NCBI RefSeq assembly: GCF_041929205.1
Contig: NZ_JBHFNT010000215.1
DNA: 64,000 nucleotides
Reading direction: 5' to 3' (one strand)
Origin: Floridanema evergladense
Lineage (GTDB): Bacteria; Cyanobacteriota; Cyanobacteriia; Cyanobacteriales; Aerosakkonemataceae
Part shown: positions 8,162 through 16,242 of the stretch, piece after piece
Position numbering within the stretch: the first letter of the stretch is position 1
Layout of the letters: the number at the start of each line of letters is the position of its first letter
Notes under the pieces: model-generated
Databases searched by the model: none
The model's input: only the letters and a program-made list of their open reading frames with translations
What the model was told of the DNA's origin: nothing
Program-made: the position numbers and the translations under genes

Positions 8162-9355
8162 TCAAACGAATTGTTTAAAAATTTTGATTCTTTTAAACAA
8201 TACGGTAAGTGCGATCGAAGCGATCGAGACTACAAAGAAATTAGTTAATATAAACAAAACTGGAACTGCTTGTAGCAGATTACCCATTACAGGAATGCTA
8301 CCTAAAGGTAGAGGTTTCTGAAAGATAAAGAAAACGTGGAAACCATAAATTCCCAAAGAGCAAGAGGAGAGAAAGGCAATAATTGCCGGAACTTGCGGTT
8401 TTAATACTATACCTAAATATAGGAGTAACCAAGAGCCAAAAACGAGAGATAGCCTTAAGTAATGATCTAAAGGTGCTTGGTCTACTTGAATTAAAAGACC
8501 ATTACTTGTTAATACCCATTCTATAGTGAAAAAGAATAATGTTAACCCAAGTAAGCCGTATAATTTTAGTCTCAAAAATGTAGTTACTTGAGCTAATTTT
8601 CCTTCTTTGTATTCCTGTGCAGTGATAATTGAGGTAAATACATAAGGTAAGAAATTAACTGGAGTATAGTCCCATCCAGTGAGGTTACTGATAAAGTTTA
8701 AGAAGGGTGATTGAATTCCTGTGTATTTAATGATTGGTTGGATGGTGGAAAAACTAAATACTAAAATGCTGGAGACAATAAGTAACCAGTAACTGAGGTT
8801 GATTTTTGTTGCTGGCTTTTCTATTTTACTAAATAACAAGATTAAAATTTCAGCAAGTACTGTGACAAAAATCAAAGAAAAGAAGAAGAAATAAGGTGTG
8901 CTGTTGCCACTCATTATGAACTCTGCAAAAGTTTTGATTGATGAGGTGGCTTTTCTGATTACTTCAAATCCTCCAAAAAATAAGACATCGTATAAAGTTA
9001 TTGCGCCAACCCAAAAAACGTAAAGATATATCAGCCGAGGAAGACGTTTTTGAATAAAGTATTTAAATCCAGTTTTCTCGCTTTTATTGTAAAAAAGAAA
9101 CAGGGAAACTTGTAAAAATACTGGAACTGCAAGAGCACCTACCATTCCATTCAAGACATAATCGCTGAGCCATCTAGTGAAATTATTCGGCAACAGGATT
9201 TTTGGTATATTGTAAATCTTCGTTTTGTATGCGACTATGGCGAGGGAAAAGATGGCGCGGAGAAAGTCAAACGCTTCAAATTTTTGCTCCTTCTTTGCCA
9301 GGGTTGTGGGTTCGCTCTTTGGATAAGAGTCACCTGAATTTGCCGAAATCTCCAT
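8162..9355 (-). CDS. Acyltransferase-3 family membrane protein
   Basis: A 397-residue protein with about ten hydrophobic segments and the acyltransferase-3 family opening FEAFDFLRAIFSLAIVAYK. These proteins move acyl groups, usually acetyl, across the membrane onto exported sugars or lipids. A notable oddity: the family usually has YH at the end of the first helix after FLR, and this His is considered catalytic; here the motif reads AYK. It might therefore be inactive, use another residue, or I may be misaligning the motif. ATG at 9355 with the upstream AGGAGCTAATTGCG stretch (minus strand: CTAGGAGCTAATTGCG) gives a good ribosome site. It forms a likely operon with the downstream O-acetylesterase. 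Confidence 0.75.
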   Translation of the reverse strand: MEISANSGDSYPKSEPTTLAKKEQKFEAFDFLRAIFSLAIVAYKTKIYNIPKILLPNNFTRWLSDYVLNGMVGALAVPVFLQVSLFLFYNKSEKTGFKYFIQKRLPRLIYLYVFWVGAITLYDVLFFGGFEVIRKATSSIKTFAEFIMSGNSTPYFFFFSLIFVTVLAEILILLFSKIEKPATKINLSYWLLIVSSILVFSFSTIQPIIKYTGIQSPFLNFISNLTGWDYTPVNFLPYVFTSIITAQEYKEGKLAQVTTFLRLKLYGLLGLTLFFFTIEWVLTSNGLLIQVDQAPLDHYLRLSLVFGSWLLLYLGIVLKPQVPAIIAFLSSCSLGIYGFHVFFIFQKPLPLGSIPVMGNLLQAVPVLFILTNFFVVSIASIALTVLFKRIKIFKQFV

Positions 9356-9456
9356 CGCAATTAGCTCCTAGTCCGAGGTAAAATAGAAGAAAATGAAATA
9401 GACAAATAAACTTTTTTATTATACTAAATATAAAACTTTTTTACTAGATTGGGGTG

Positions 9457-10008
9457 CTAATCTATTAGTTTTTGGATGGAGATAGGGAGATGGGGAAAAG
9501 CGATCGCGCAAATTTCACCAGAGGTCAATGTTTGCTCGGAACGATAGTCACCATTATCTGGATCGCGAAATACTTTAAGTTGTTGATTTTTTAAGTTTAC
9601 TACCCAATATTCTTGAATTAATGCAGCAGCGTAGGTTTTACGTTTAACTTCCAAATCTTTAGCGAGAGTTGTCTGAGAAAATTCGATTAACCAGAAGATG
9701 TTTTCTGGGTAAGGATGGCGGGTGCGGTAGAGGGTGCGAAGGGGTTGAACGATCGCTAAATCCGGTTGTGGTTCTGAACCTGTTTCGGGGATAGTAATCG
9801 GTTTTGCATCCCGCACAATAGCCAGATCTCGCAATAGTTCTTTCAAATAGTCAGCAGTATCAGTACTTTGTTGAGCGTGTTCTGGCCCTTCCGGTGGCAT
9901 TTCGATAATTTCTCCATTCAATAATTCTACATGACGACTTACTAATAATCCAACTTCAATCATGCGGTGATAATCGTCTAATGTCCATTTAGCGGTAGTG
10001 ACTGTCAT
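9457..10008 (-). CDS. Uma2 family (DUF820) PD-(D/E)XK endonuclease-like protein
   Basis: A 183-residue protein of the very common cyanobacterial Uma2/DUF820 family. Hallmarks: WTLDDYHRMIEVGLL, VELLNGEIIEMPP, HAQ, then QPDLAIV, IEFSQTTLAKDLEVKRKTYA and EYWVVNLKNQQLKVF. Together these make the restriction-endonuclease fold, with catalytic D in PDLAI and E/K in the IEFS...K strand. Cellular role is unsettled; members are often associated with transposition and multiply in filamentous cyanobacteria. ATG at 10008 is chosen because AGGA sits 9 nt upstream; the TTG at 10035 lacks such a site. Confidence 0.88.
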   Translation of the reverse strand: MTVTTAKWTLDDYHRMIEVGLLVSRHVELLNGEIIEMPPEGPEHAQQSTDTADYLKELLRDLAIVRDAKPITIPETGSEPQPDLAIVQPLRTLYRTRHPYPENIFWLIEFSQTTLAKDLEVKRKTYAAALIQEYWVVNLKNQQLKVFRDPDNGDYRSEQTLTSGEICAIAFPHLPISIQKLID

Positions 10009-10331
10009 GGCGCGAATTCCTAAATTAAATTCCAACTATCTGACAAAATTTGTTCGGTGGTGAGGTTGAGAACTACAAAAAAATAAATAGGCATCGGCTT
10101 TATTTACTGTAACACTGTTGTTTTTTATTGCACAAGATGAACCATCCAAAATTATCTTCTCTCATGAAGCGATCGTTCACCATTTAATCACTTAAAAAAC
10201 TTTTAAGTCTGCAAATTTTCAGAATCACTATAGAATCCAAACATCTGTCGGAAGTAAGAAAACTTTTAAAACCTATTCCAAACTAATTGCCATACAATGA
10301 GAAATAGGGAAAAACGTGAAGATTTTGATTT

Positions 10332-10697
10332 ATGAAATTGAAACGTCTGGGTCATGTCGCCATTTGTGTTCAAGATATTAATCGTGCAGCTGAGTTTTAC
10401 CAAAACTTGGGTATGGAGTTAGTCTGGAAAGATGCAGACTGGGCTTACCTGAAAGCTGGGGATGATGGTTTGGCGCTGTTGAGTCCAGGTTACGATCAAG
10501 CAGGAGCGCATTTTGGGTTTGTGTTCAGCGAACGTCAGGAAATGGAAACTGCTTACGAACAACTCCAGGCGCAAAACATCCACTTAACCAAGATTCACGA
10601 ACATCGGGATGGTACAGCTTCTTTTTACGGTCGCGATCCTGATGGTAACTGGTTTGAGTATCTGTATGAGCCAGTACCAGTCGCTACCCCTAGTTAA
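10332..10697 (+). CDS. VOC (glyoxalase/bleomycin-resistance) family protein
   Basis: A 121-residue single-module VOC protein with two beta-alpha-beta-beta-beta repeats: LGHVAICVQDINRAAEFYQN at the start and FYGRDPDGNWFEYLYEP at the end. Metal ligands fit H8 and E113 at the usual positions. VOC enzymes are metal-dependent lyases, isomerases or dioxygenases; the substrate cannot be told. The length is normal for the family. It appears monocistronic and is followed by a long heptameric tandem repeat. Confidence 0.85.
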   Translation: MKLKRLGHVAICVQDINRAAEFYQNLGMELVWKDADWAYLKAGDDGLALLSPGYDQAGAHFGFVFSERQEMETAYEQLQAQNIHLTKIHEHRDGTASFYGRDPDGNWFEYLYEPVPVATPS

Positions 10698-10740
10698 GGC
10701 AGGGGGTGCAGGGGTGCACAAGGCAAAAATTCTCAAGAGT

Positions 10741-10814
10741 CCCCTTGTCTCCTTGTCCCCTTGTCCCCTTGTCTCCTTGTCTCCTTGTCTCCTTGTCTCC
10801 TTGTCCCCTTGTCT
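10741..10814. repeat. Heptameric tandem repeat, unit CCTTGTC(T/C)
   Basis: About ten head-to-tail copies of a 7-bp unit alternating TCCTTGT and CCCTTGT, flanked by the direct repeat CTCAAGAGTCCCC on both sides (10732-10744 and 10813-10825). Relatives of the same unit occur near 57389, near 60150 and inside mutS2, so this is a genome-wide short repeat family. Confidence 0.9.
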
Positions 10815-10976
10815 CAAGAGTCCCCCGTTCTCTGCTTCCTCTCTTTCCTTCTGTTATCCTACTTTTGAGAGGGATAATAGCCAGTCAGGTTAAGCAGATT
10901 GACAGAGGTTTGACTACCTCGATCGACCTTAGTTTGTAACAAGAACTTTACAAGCTCTCAGGCAATAGGATTCAAT

Positions 10977-11159
10977 ATGGTTATCTTGACTGGCAATTAC
11001 TTGGCTCCACTAAGACCTTTTTATGAACGAGATGAAGAAGTTTTAAAGGAAATGTTTGCTGATTTGGATGCAGAACAACAGGAGCATATAGAGAATTATC
11101 CTTTAATCTCAGAAAATTTCATCTGGGAATTTTGGGAAGAATTTTGTTTAGACTGTTAA
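10977..11159 (+). CDS. Small acidic hypothetical protein
   Basis: A 60-residue ORF with ATG preceded by AGGATTCAAT. It has no membrane segment and is acidic and aromatic at the C-terminus (WEFWEEFCLDC). I do not recognise a family. The ribosome site and the gap it fills make it plausible, but no second line of evidence supports it. Confidence 0.35.
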   Translation: MVILTGNYLAPLRPFYERDEEVLKEMFADLDAEQQEHIENYPLISENFIWEFWEEFCLDC

Positions 11160-11249
11160 ATGGTTGCTCTGTAGTTGATTCATGCAATCTATATCGAAAC
11201 TCCGAAACTGTCAAATTAATTTACACTATTGAAATTAGATTTTTAAGCC

Positions 11250-13745
11250 TTGATTCAAAACGAAACTCTAGAACTACTCGAATGGCCTCGCTTGTGCCAT
11301 CATTTATCTACCTTCGCTGCTACTAAGTTAGGAGCGATCGCAGCACGTCACTTACAAATCCCTCAAACTCAAGAAGAAAGTTTAACACTTTTAGCCCAAA
11401 CTAAGGAAGTTTACCAATTAGAAACTCGCTTTGTTTCCGGGTTAAGTTTTGATGGAATTACTGATATTGGTGATGCTTTAAAAAGAGCGGAATTGCAAGG
11501 GATTTTGTCAGGGGAAGAGTTGTTGAATATTGCCACAACTCTTGCTGGAACTAGACAACTGCGCCGAGTGATTGATAACCAAGAAGATTTGCCTGTTTTG
11601 ACAGAATTAGTCGCTGATTTACGTACTTATCCAGAGTTAGAACAGGAAATTCATCGCTGTATTGACGATCGCGGTGATGTTGCCGATCGCGCCAGTCAAA
11701 AACTCGCTGGAATTCGCCATCAAATGCGTCAACAGCGAGATAGAATTTATCAGATTTTACAACTCATTATTCAACGCCAATCTAATGCGGTTCAAGAACA
11801 AGTAATTACTCAACGAGGCGATCGGTTTGTGATTCCGGTAAAAGCAACTAGTAAAGATGCAATTCCGGGAATTGTTCATGATACTTCCATGAGTGGCGCG
11901 ACTCTTTATGTGGAACCAAATGCGATCGTATCTCTGGGAAATCAACTACGGCAATTAATGCGTCAAGAACAAAACGAAGCAGAAGCAATTCGCCGAGTTT
12001 TAACTCAACAAGTCGCAGAAGTTAAACCAGATTTAGAGCGATTATTGGCGATCGTCACAACTTTAGATTTGGCAACTGCTAGAGCGAGATATAGTTTATG
12101 GTTAGAAGCAAATCCCCCGCGATTTATTGAACCGCAAAAAGAAACTATTACTCTGCGACAATTGCGCCATCCGTTGTTAGTTTGGCAACAAAAACATGAA
12201 CAAGGATTGGCAGTAATTCCCGTTGATTTATTAATTCAACCTCACATCAAAGTTGTCACAATTACGGGGCCAAATACTGGGGGTAAAACTGTTACTTTAA
12301 AAACCTTGGGTTTAGCAGCTTTAATGGCAAAAGTCGGGTTATTTATCCCTGCACGCGAACCCGTAGAAATTTCCTGGTTCGACCAAATTTTAGCCGATAT
12401 TGGTGATGAACAATCGCTGCAACAAAGCCTTTCTACTTTCTCCGGGCACATTCGCCGCATTAGTCGGATTTTAGCAGCAATTTCAGGGGAGCCAAGAGGA
12501 CAAGGGGACAAGGGGACAAGGGGACAAGGAGAACAAACAGAAGTCTCTGCGTCTTCTTCCTCCCAGTCCCCAGTCCCCAGTCCCCAGTCCCTTGTATTAC
12601 TTGATGAGGTGGGTGCAGGAACAGATCCAGCTGAGGGGAGTGCTTTGGCGATCGCACTTTTACAACATCTCGCCAACACCACTTTATTAACAATGGCGAC
12701 GACTCACTTTGGCGAATTAAAAGCACTTAAATATGAGGATGAAAGGTTTGAAAATGCCTCAGTAGAATTTAATGATGTTACCCTCTCGCCAACCTATCGA
12801 TTATTGTGGGGAATTCCGGGACGTTCTAATGCTTTAACAATTGCGCGACGGTTAGGATTAGATGCCGAAATTGTGGAACAAGCACAAAATTATGTTGGTG
12901 GTGCATCGGAAGATGTGAACCAAGTAATTGCAGGTTTGGAAGCGCAAAGAAAACGGCAAGAAACTAAAGCGGAAGAAGCAGCGGAACTGTTAAAACAAGC
13001 GGAGAAATTACATCAAGAAGTAGCGAGAAAAGCGGCTAATTTACAAGAAAGAGAGCAGCAATTAAAGTTACAACAAGAGCAAGCTGTACAAGCTGCGATC
13101 GCGCAAGCAAAAGGCGAAATTGCTCAAGTAATTCGCCGTTTACAACAGGGAAATGCGACTGGACAAGATGCTCAAGCTGCGACAGAAGCAATTAATCAAA
13201 TTAAAGAGAAATATTTACCACCACCGCCAAAACCAAAACCGGGATTTAAACCGGAAGTTGGCGATCGCATTCGCATTCCCAAACTGAATCAAACAGTGGA
13301 AGTTTTAACTGCTGCTGATGAAAACGGTGACTTGAGCGTGCGATTTGGCATCATGAAAATGACCGTTTCTTTAGCAGATGTTGAATCTTTAAGTGGGGAA
13401 AAAGCTGAACTTCCAGTCAAACAAAAACCCGCTGAAAAAGAAACACCTCGCACTTCGCCAAACAAAGGCGGAACTCAAGCGCCACCACCCGCACCCGCCA
13501 TTCGCACCTCGCAAAACACCGTTGATATTCGCGGTTATCGAGTCGCAGATGCGGAAAGCGAGTTAGAACGGGGAATTCGTGCGGCGACTAATGCTGGTGT
13601 GTTGTGGATCGTGCATGGTAAAGGTACGGGAAAACTGCGCCAAGGTGTGCATGAATTTTTGCAAGAACACCCGCAAGTTGAGCGTTTCGAGTTAGCTGAT
13701 TCTAAAGAAGGTGGTGCGGGAGTGACGATCGCCTACCTGCGCTAA
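11250..13745 (+). CDS. mutS2: Endonuclease MutS2
   Basis: An 831-residue MutS2. Order: core/clamp region, ATPase with Walker A (TITGPNTGGKTVTLKTLG, about residue 335), signature STFSGHIRRI, Walker B LVLLDEVGAGTDPAEGSALA, a coiled-coil stalk (about 565-640), and the Smr nuclease domain (VDIRGYRVADAESELERGI, WIVHGKGTGKLRQGVHEFL). MutS2 acts on recombination intermediates and, in some bacteria, on collided ribosomes. It starts at TTG 11250, since a stop lies two codons upstream and LIQNETLELLEWPRL is the family N-terminus. Between signature and Walker B a repeat-derived insert of about 25 residues (PRGQGDKGTRGQGEQ followed by a Ser-rich stretch) is read in frame. Confidence 0.95.
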   Translation: MIQNETLELLEWPRLCHHLSTFAATKLGAIAARHLQIPQTQEESLTLLAQTKEVYQLETRFVSGLSFDGITDIGDALKRAELQGILSGEELLNIATTLAGTRQLRRVIDNQEDLPVLTELVADLRTYPELEQEIHRCIDDRGDVADRASQKLAGIRHQMRQQRDRIYQILQLIIQRQSNAVQEQVITQRGDRFVIPVKATSKDAIPGIVHDTSMSGATLYVEPNAIVSLGNQLRQLMRQEQNEAEAIRRVLTQQVAEVKPDLERLLAIVTTLDLATARARYSLWLEANPPRFIEPQKETITLRQLRHPLLVWQQKHEQGLAVIPVDLLIQPHIKVVTITGPNTGGKTVTLKTLGLAALMAKVGLFIPAREPVEISWFDQILADIGDEQSLQQSLSTFSGHIRRISRILAAISGEPRGQGDKGTRGQGEQTEVSASSSSQSPVPSPQSLVLLDEVGAGTDPAEGSALAIALLQHLANTTLLTMATTHFGELKALKYEDERFENASVEFNDVTLSPTYRLLWGIPGRSNALTIARRLGLDAEIVEQAQNYVGGASEDVNQVIAGLEAQRKRQETKAEEAAELLKQAEKLHQEVARKAANLQEREQQLKLQQEQAVQAAIAQAKGEIAQVIRRLQQGNATGQDAQAATEAINQIKEKYLPPPPKPKPGFKPEVGDRIRIPKLNQTVEVLTAADENGDLSVRFGIMKMTVSLADVESLSGEKAELPVKQKPAEKETPRTSPNKGGTQAPPPAPAIRTSQNTVDIRGYRVADAESELERGIRAATNAGVLWIVHGKGTGKLRQGVHEFLQEHPQVERFELADSKEGGAGVTIAYLR
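12498..12593. repeat. Two short tandem repeat tracts inserted in the mutS2 coding sequence
   Basis: 12498-12530 is (GGACAAGG/GGGACAA)n, the reverse complement of the CCCCTTGT unit seen in spacers. 12563-12593 is (CCCAGTC)n. Together they encode a low-complexity, charged then Ser/Pro-rich loop between conserved ATPase motifs, and the reading frame is kept. Confidence 0.85.
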
Positions 13746-13760
13746 ATCTATGCGGAATTT

Positions 13761-13793
13761 AGATCCCCGACTTCTTGAAGAAGTCGGGGATCT
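13761..13793. terminator. 33-bp palindrome, terminator-like repeat after mutS2
   Basis: A perfect inverted repeat with 16-bp arms (AGATCCCCGACTTCTT and its complement) around one base. A copy identical except for the central base lies at 17438-17470, also just beyond a gene end. It may end mutS2 transcription. It has no long T-tract, so it may equally be a mobile palindromic repeat used as terminator. Confidence 0.7.
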
Positions 13794-13907
13794 GAGCAAC
13801 GGAAAAAGTAAAATAAAGTGATAAGTAAAAATATGAACTGTTTTCAGAATCAGAACGGTTTATAGATAACTTAACGATGTATCGCAGGTTAAGAATTAAT
13901 TAATTCA

Positions 13908-14183
13908 ATGAATTTTGAGGAAGTTCTTGAAACTATAGAAAAGGTATTACTATCCCGAAAGCTCACTCCGATCGAGCGATTTATTTTGCATCAGTCATGG
14001 TTAGGTAAAGCTTATACTCAAATGGCAGAAGAATCCTCTTATTGTAGTGCTTATATAAAAAGCATTGGCTCAAAATTATGGCAAGATATTTCACAAGCAC
14101 TAGGGGAGAAAGTAACCAAAAAAAATTTGCATTTAATTTGGAATGATTATCACAAAAAGCAGCAAAAGTTAAGAGGAAGCTAG
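13908..14183 (+). CDS. Solo HTH of the vWA-MoxR-associated (VMAP) N-terminal type
   Basis: A 91-residue protein. MNFEEVLETIEKVLLSRKLT is followed by ERFILHQSWLGKAYTQMAEE, YIKSIGSKLWQDISQALGEK and VTKKNLHLIW. This is the N-terminal HTH that normally precedes NB-ARC, AAA, TPR or WD40 modules in large cyanobacterial signalling and conflict proteins. Here it stands alone, ending at a clear TAG at 14181-14183; I see no continuation in other frames downstream, where the convergent cmoB ends. It could be a diffusible adaptor or competitor for full-length relatives, or the surviving head of a degraded gene. Confidence 0.65.
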   Translation: MNFEEVLETIEKVLLSRKLTPIERFILHQSWLGKAYTQMAEESSYCSAYIKSIGSKLWQDISQALGEKVTKKNLHLIWNDYHKKQQKLRGS

Positions 14184-14199
14184 GACAAATTTTATTAGA

Positions 14200-15186
14200 T
14201 TAGTCTTTCCTCGCAATAACATAATAACGCCAAGGTGCAGGATAATCTTCTACCGTTAAAGAAGAATCTTTAGGATTAAGAAATTCCTGTAAACTATCGA
14301 TATTTGCCCAAGGAGTGCGACGCTGTTCTTCAACTGACAAAGGTGCAGCAAAAAAACAGTTAATCTGGGTAAAACCTGCACGCGCCAACCAATTTTCTAA
14401 ACAAGATTGAGTCGGTAAAAACCAAATCCCTCGCGCCTGTGCGTAACGCTTCCGAGGAGTTAAGGAAACTGGTAATTCTCCGGGTATTCCTTGACAGTCT
14501 ATGATAATTTCTCCCTTTGGTGCTAGGGCTTGTTTCATTTTGCTTAAAAGTCCGATCGGATCGGGATGATGATATAAAATTCCTAGACAAAAGATTGTAT
14601 CAAAAAAGTTAGGATAAAAATCAATATGTTCCACACCAAGTAACTCAAATATCAGATTTTCTTGCCGGACAAGATTTTGCATTAATTGAAAGCTCCAAAA
14701 GTGTTTAACCACAGGTTCAAACCCAATTACACAATCAGGTTTTTGTTCTGTCATGCGAAACATAAAATAACCATTGTGGCAACCAATATCCGCGACTTTA
14801 CGATTTTCTAAAGATTGGATATGAGGTAAAATTCGCGCCCATTTCCAATCAGAACGCCATTCGGCATCAATGGTAATGCCAAACAGTTCAAAAGGGCCTT
14901 TTTTCCAAGGACAAAAAGTTTTTAATGTTTGCAAAAAACGCTGTTGTTGTTCTGGGGAAAGTTCATCTTTTCGCCCAATTTTCACAACTGAATTAGAAAA
15001 GTCAAACCAATTACTTTTGATATCTTGAATAGCTGCAACTGCTTCTTGATATTGACGATTTTGCGGTGTGAATAATTTAGCTTGTCGTTCCTGACGTAGG
15101 GTTAAAATTGCCTCTTGTTCTAGGTGAGTGGAATAGCGATCGCAATAATCAGGCGCAAGATAACCAATAAACTCATCAAACATCAA
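14200..15186 (-). CDS. cmoB: tRNA U34 carboxymethyltransferase CmoB
   Basis: A 328-residue protein matching CmoB over its length: AWRSDWKW-like block (EWRSDWKWARILPHI), SAM-binding VADIGCHNGYFMFRM, GFEPVVKHFWSFQLMQ, FDTIFCLGILYHHPDPIGLL, and C-terminal FLPTQSCLENWLARAGF. CmoB transfers the carboxymethyl group of carboxy-SAM to 5-hydroxyuridine at tRNA position 34, giving cmo5U. The gene follows cmoA by 7 bp on the same strand. The pair is well known from gammaproteobacteria; finding it next to U32-family genes here fits a full wobble-uridine route. Confidence 0.92.
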   Translation of the reverse strand: MMFDEFIGYLAPDYCDRYSTHLEQEAILTLRQERQAKLFTPQNRQYQEAVAAIQDIKSNWFDFSNSVVKIGRKDELSPEQQQRFLQTLKTFCPWKKGPFELFGITIDAEWRSDWKWARILPHIQSLENRKVADIGCHNGYFMFRMTEQKPDCVIGFEPVVKHFWSFQLMQNLVRQENLIFELLGVEHIDFYPNFFDTIFCLGILYHHPDPIGLLSKMKQALAPKGEIIIDCQGIPGELPVSLTPRKRYAQARGIWFLPTQSCLENWLARAGFTQINCFFAAPLSVEEQRRTPWANIDSLQEFLNPKDSSLTVEDYPAPWRYYVIARKD

Positions 15187-15193
15187 AAAATAC

Positions 15194-15955
15194 CTATTTT
15201 AGTGCTACTAACGAAAGAAAATTATGCAATTTAATCAAAGAATCAACCTGCTGAAAACCACTATCTTTTAACATTTGCAATTGCTCAGTTTCCGTCAAAG
15301 GTACTAAAACATTTTCCAGTGCTTCCTTTTTGCGTTCAATTTCTGTTTGAGCATAGCCATTATAGGCTTTAAAAGCTTCGTAATGTCGGGTAATTGTTTC
15401 TTGGAATAGCGGATAAGGTGATTTCACCTTTTCACTCAAAAATAACAAACCACCAGGAACTAAACCTTGATAAATAGACTTCAGCAACTTTTGCCGCACC
15501 TGTAAAGGCAAGAACTGTAAAGTATAGTTAATTATCACTACGCTGCTATTTTCAAAAGAGCAGTTTTCCGCACTATCACAAATTAATTGAACTTGATGTA
15601 TTTGCTGAATTGGGAGTAACTTTTCTCTAGCTTTTTCTAACATTGGTTGCGAATTATCAATCCCAACTAATGTAGCTGGTTGCTGTAAAAAACGCCCGAT
15701 TAATTCTAAAAATGTTCCGGTAGAACAGCCAATATCAATAATTTTAGTTCCTGTTTGGTAGTAAGCTTTAGCCCAATGAGCAGCACAGGCTAAAACTTCT
15801 CGGTACAGAGGAACTGAACGAGAGATCATGTTATCAAAAACATTGACCACATCTTCGTTAAAAACAAAAGGTTTAGGCCAAGGTTCTTTTTGAAACAGTT
15901 CATCTTTTTCAGGGCTAAGATAAAGTTCGGTAGGATAAATTTCTGAGTCTTTCAT
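15194..15955 (-). CDS. cmoA: Carboxy-S-adenosyl-L-methionine synthase CmoA
   Basis: A 253-residue CmoA. Landmarks: PKPFVFNEDVVNVFDNMISR, then RSVPLYREV, SAM motif IIDIGCSTGTFLELI, GIDNSQPMLEKA, INYTLQFLPL, FLSEKV, AYNGYAQTEIERKKEALENV and the LHNFLSLVALK end. CmoA converts SAM and prephenate to carboxy-SAM, the donor for CmoB. I start it at ATG 15955, which overlaps the TGA of the upstream small membrane protein gene as ATGA. This indicates translational coupling and excludes the longer 15991 frame. Confidence 0.92.
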   Translation of the reverse strand: MKDSEIYPTELYLSPEKDELFQKEPWPKPFVFNEDVVNVFDNMISRSVPLYREVLACAAHWAKAYYQTGTKIIDIGCSTGTFLELIGRFLQQPATLVGIDNSQPMLEKAREKLLPIQQIHQVQLICDSAENCSFENSSVVIINYTLQFLPLQVRQKLLKSIYQGLVPGGLLFLSEKVKSPYPLFQETITRHYEAFKAYNGYAQTEIERKKEALENVLVPLTETEQLQMLKDSGFQQVDSLIKLHNFLSLVALK

Positions 15956-16152
15956 ACTATTGGTTCTAAGGGAAAAGCTAAGCATAACCAAAGATATAAA
16001 GGTACGCCAAATCCAGGGGCAATTATGGCTAAAATTACTGTGGTAATTCTTACTGCTAAAAGTGGGAAATTGGTTTTTTGCGCGATCGCTGTTAACGCTG
16101 GCTCAAAAAACAGTAGCGCCCCAATCAAAGAAAGGAAAAAAATTTTACCCAC
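15952..16152 (-). CDS. Small PspC-like membrane protein
   Basis: A 66-residue protein with an N-terminal hydrophobic stretch (FFLSLIGALLFFEPALTAIA) and a second segment (VRITTVILAIIAPGFG, VPLYLWLCLAFP). The second segment has the RhhxhhhhhxxGhGhPLYLhhWhhhP cadence of PspC domains. GTG at 16152 has an excellent ribosome site (AAGGAG, 9 nt). Its stop overlaps the cmoA start by ATGA, so it heads the cmoA-cmoB operon. The PspC resemblance is by eye, and the function in this setting is unknown. Confidence 0.6.
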   Translation of the reverse strand: MGKIFFLSLIGALLFFEPALTAIAQKTNFPLLAVRITTVILAIIAPGFGVPLYLWLCLAFPLEPIV

Positions 16153-16242
16153 TACTTTAGTCTCCTTAACTGGAACTCATGTTAGGATAAATCATCTTAT
16201 TCATTCTCCTTCTGAGCAATAGCTAAAAAATCATTAAAAAAA

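Noticed and set aside
10741..10814. CRISPR-like array
   Set aside because: Units are 7 bp with no spacers; it is a simple tandem repeat.
12242..12726. Minus-strand ORFs within mutS2
   Set aside because: They arise from the low-complexity repeats; mutS2 is continuous on the plus strand with all motifs.
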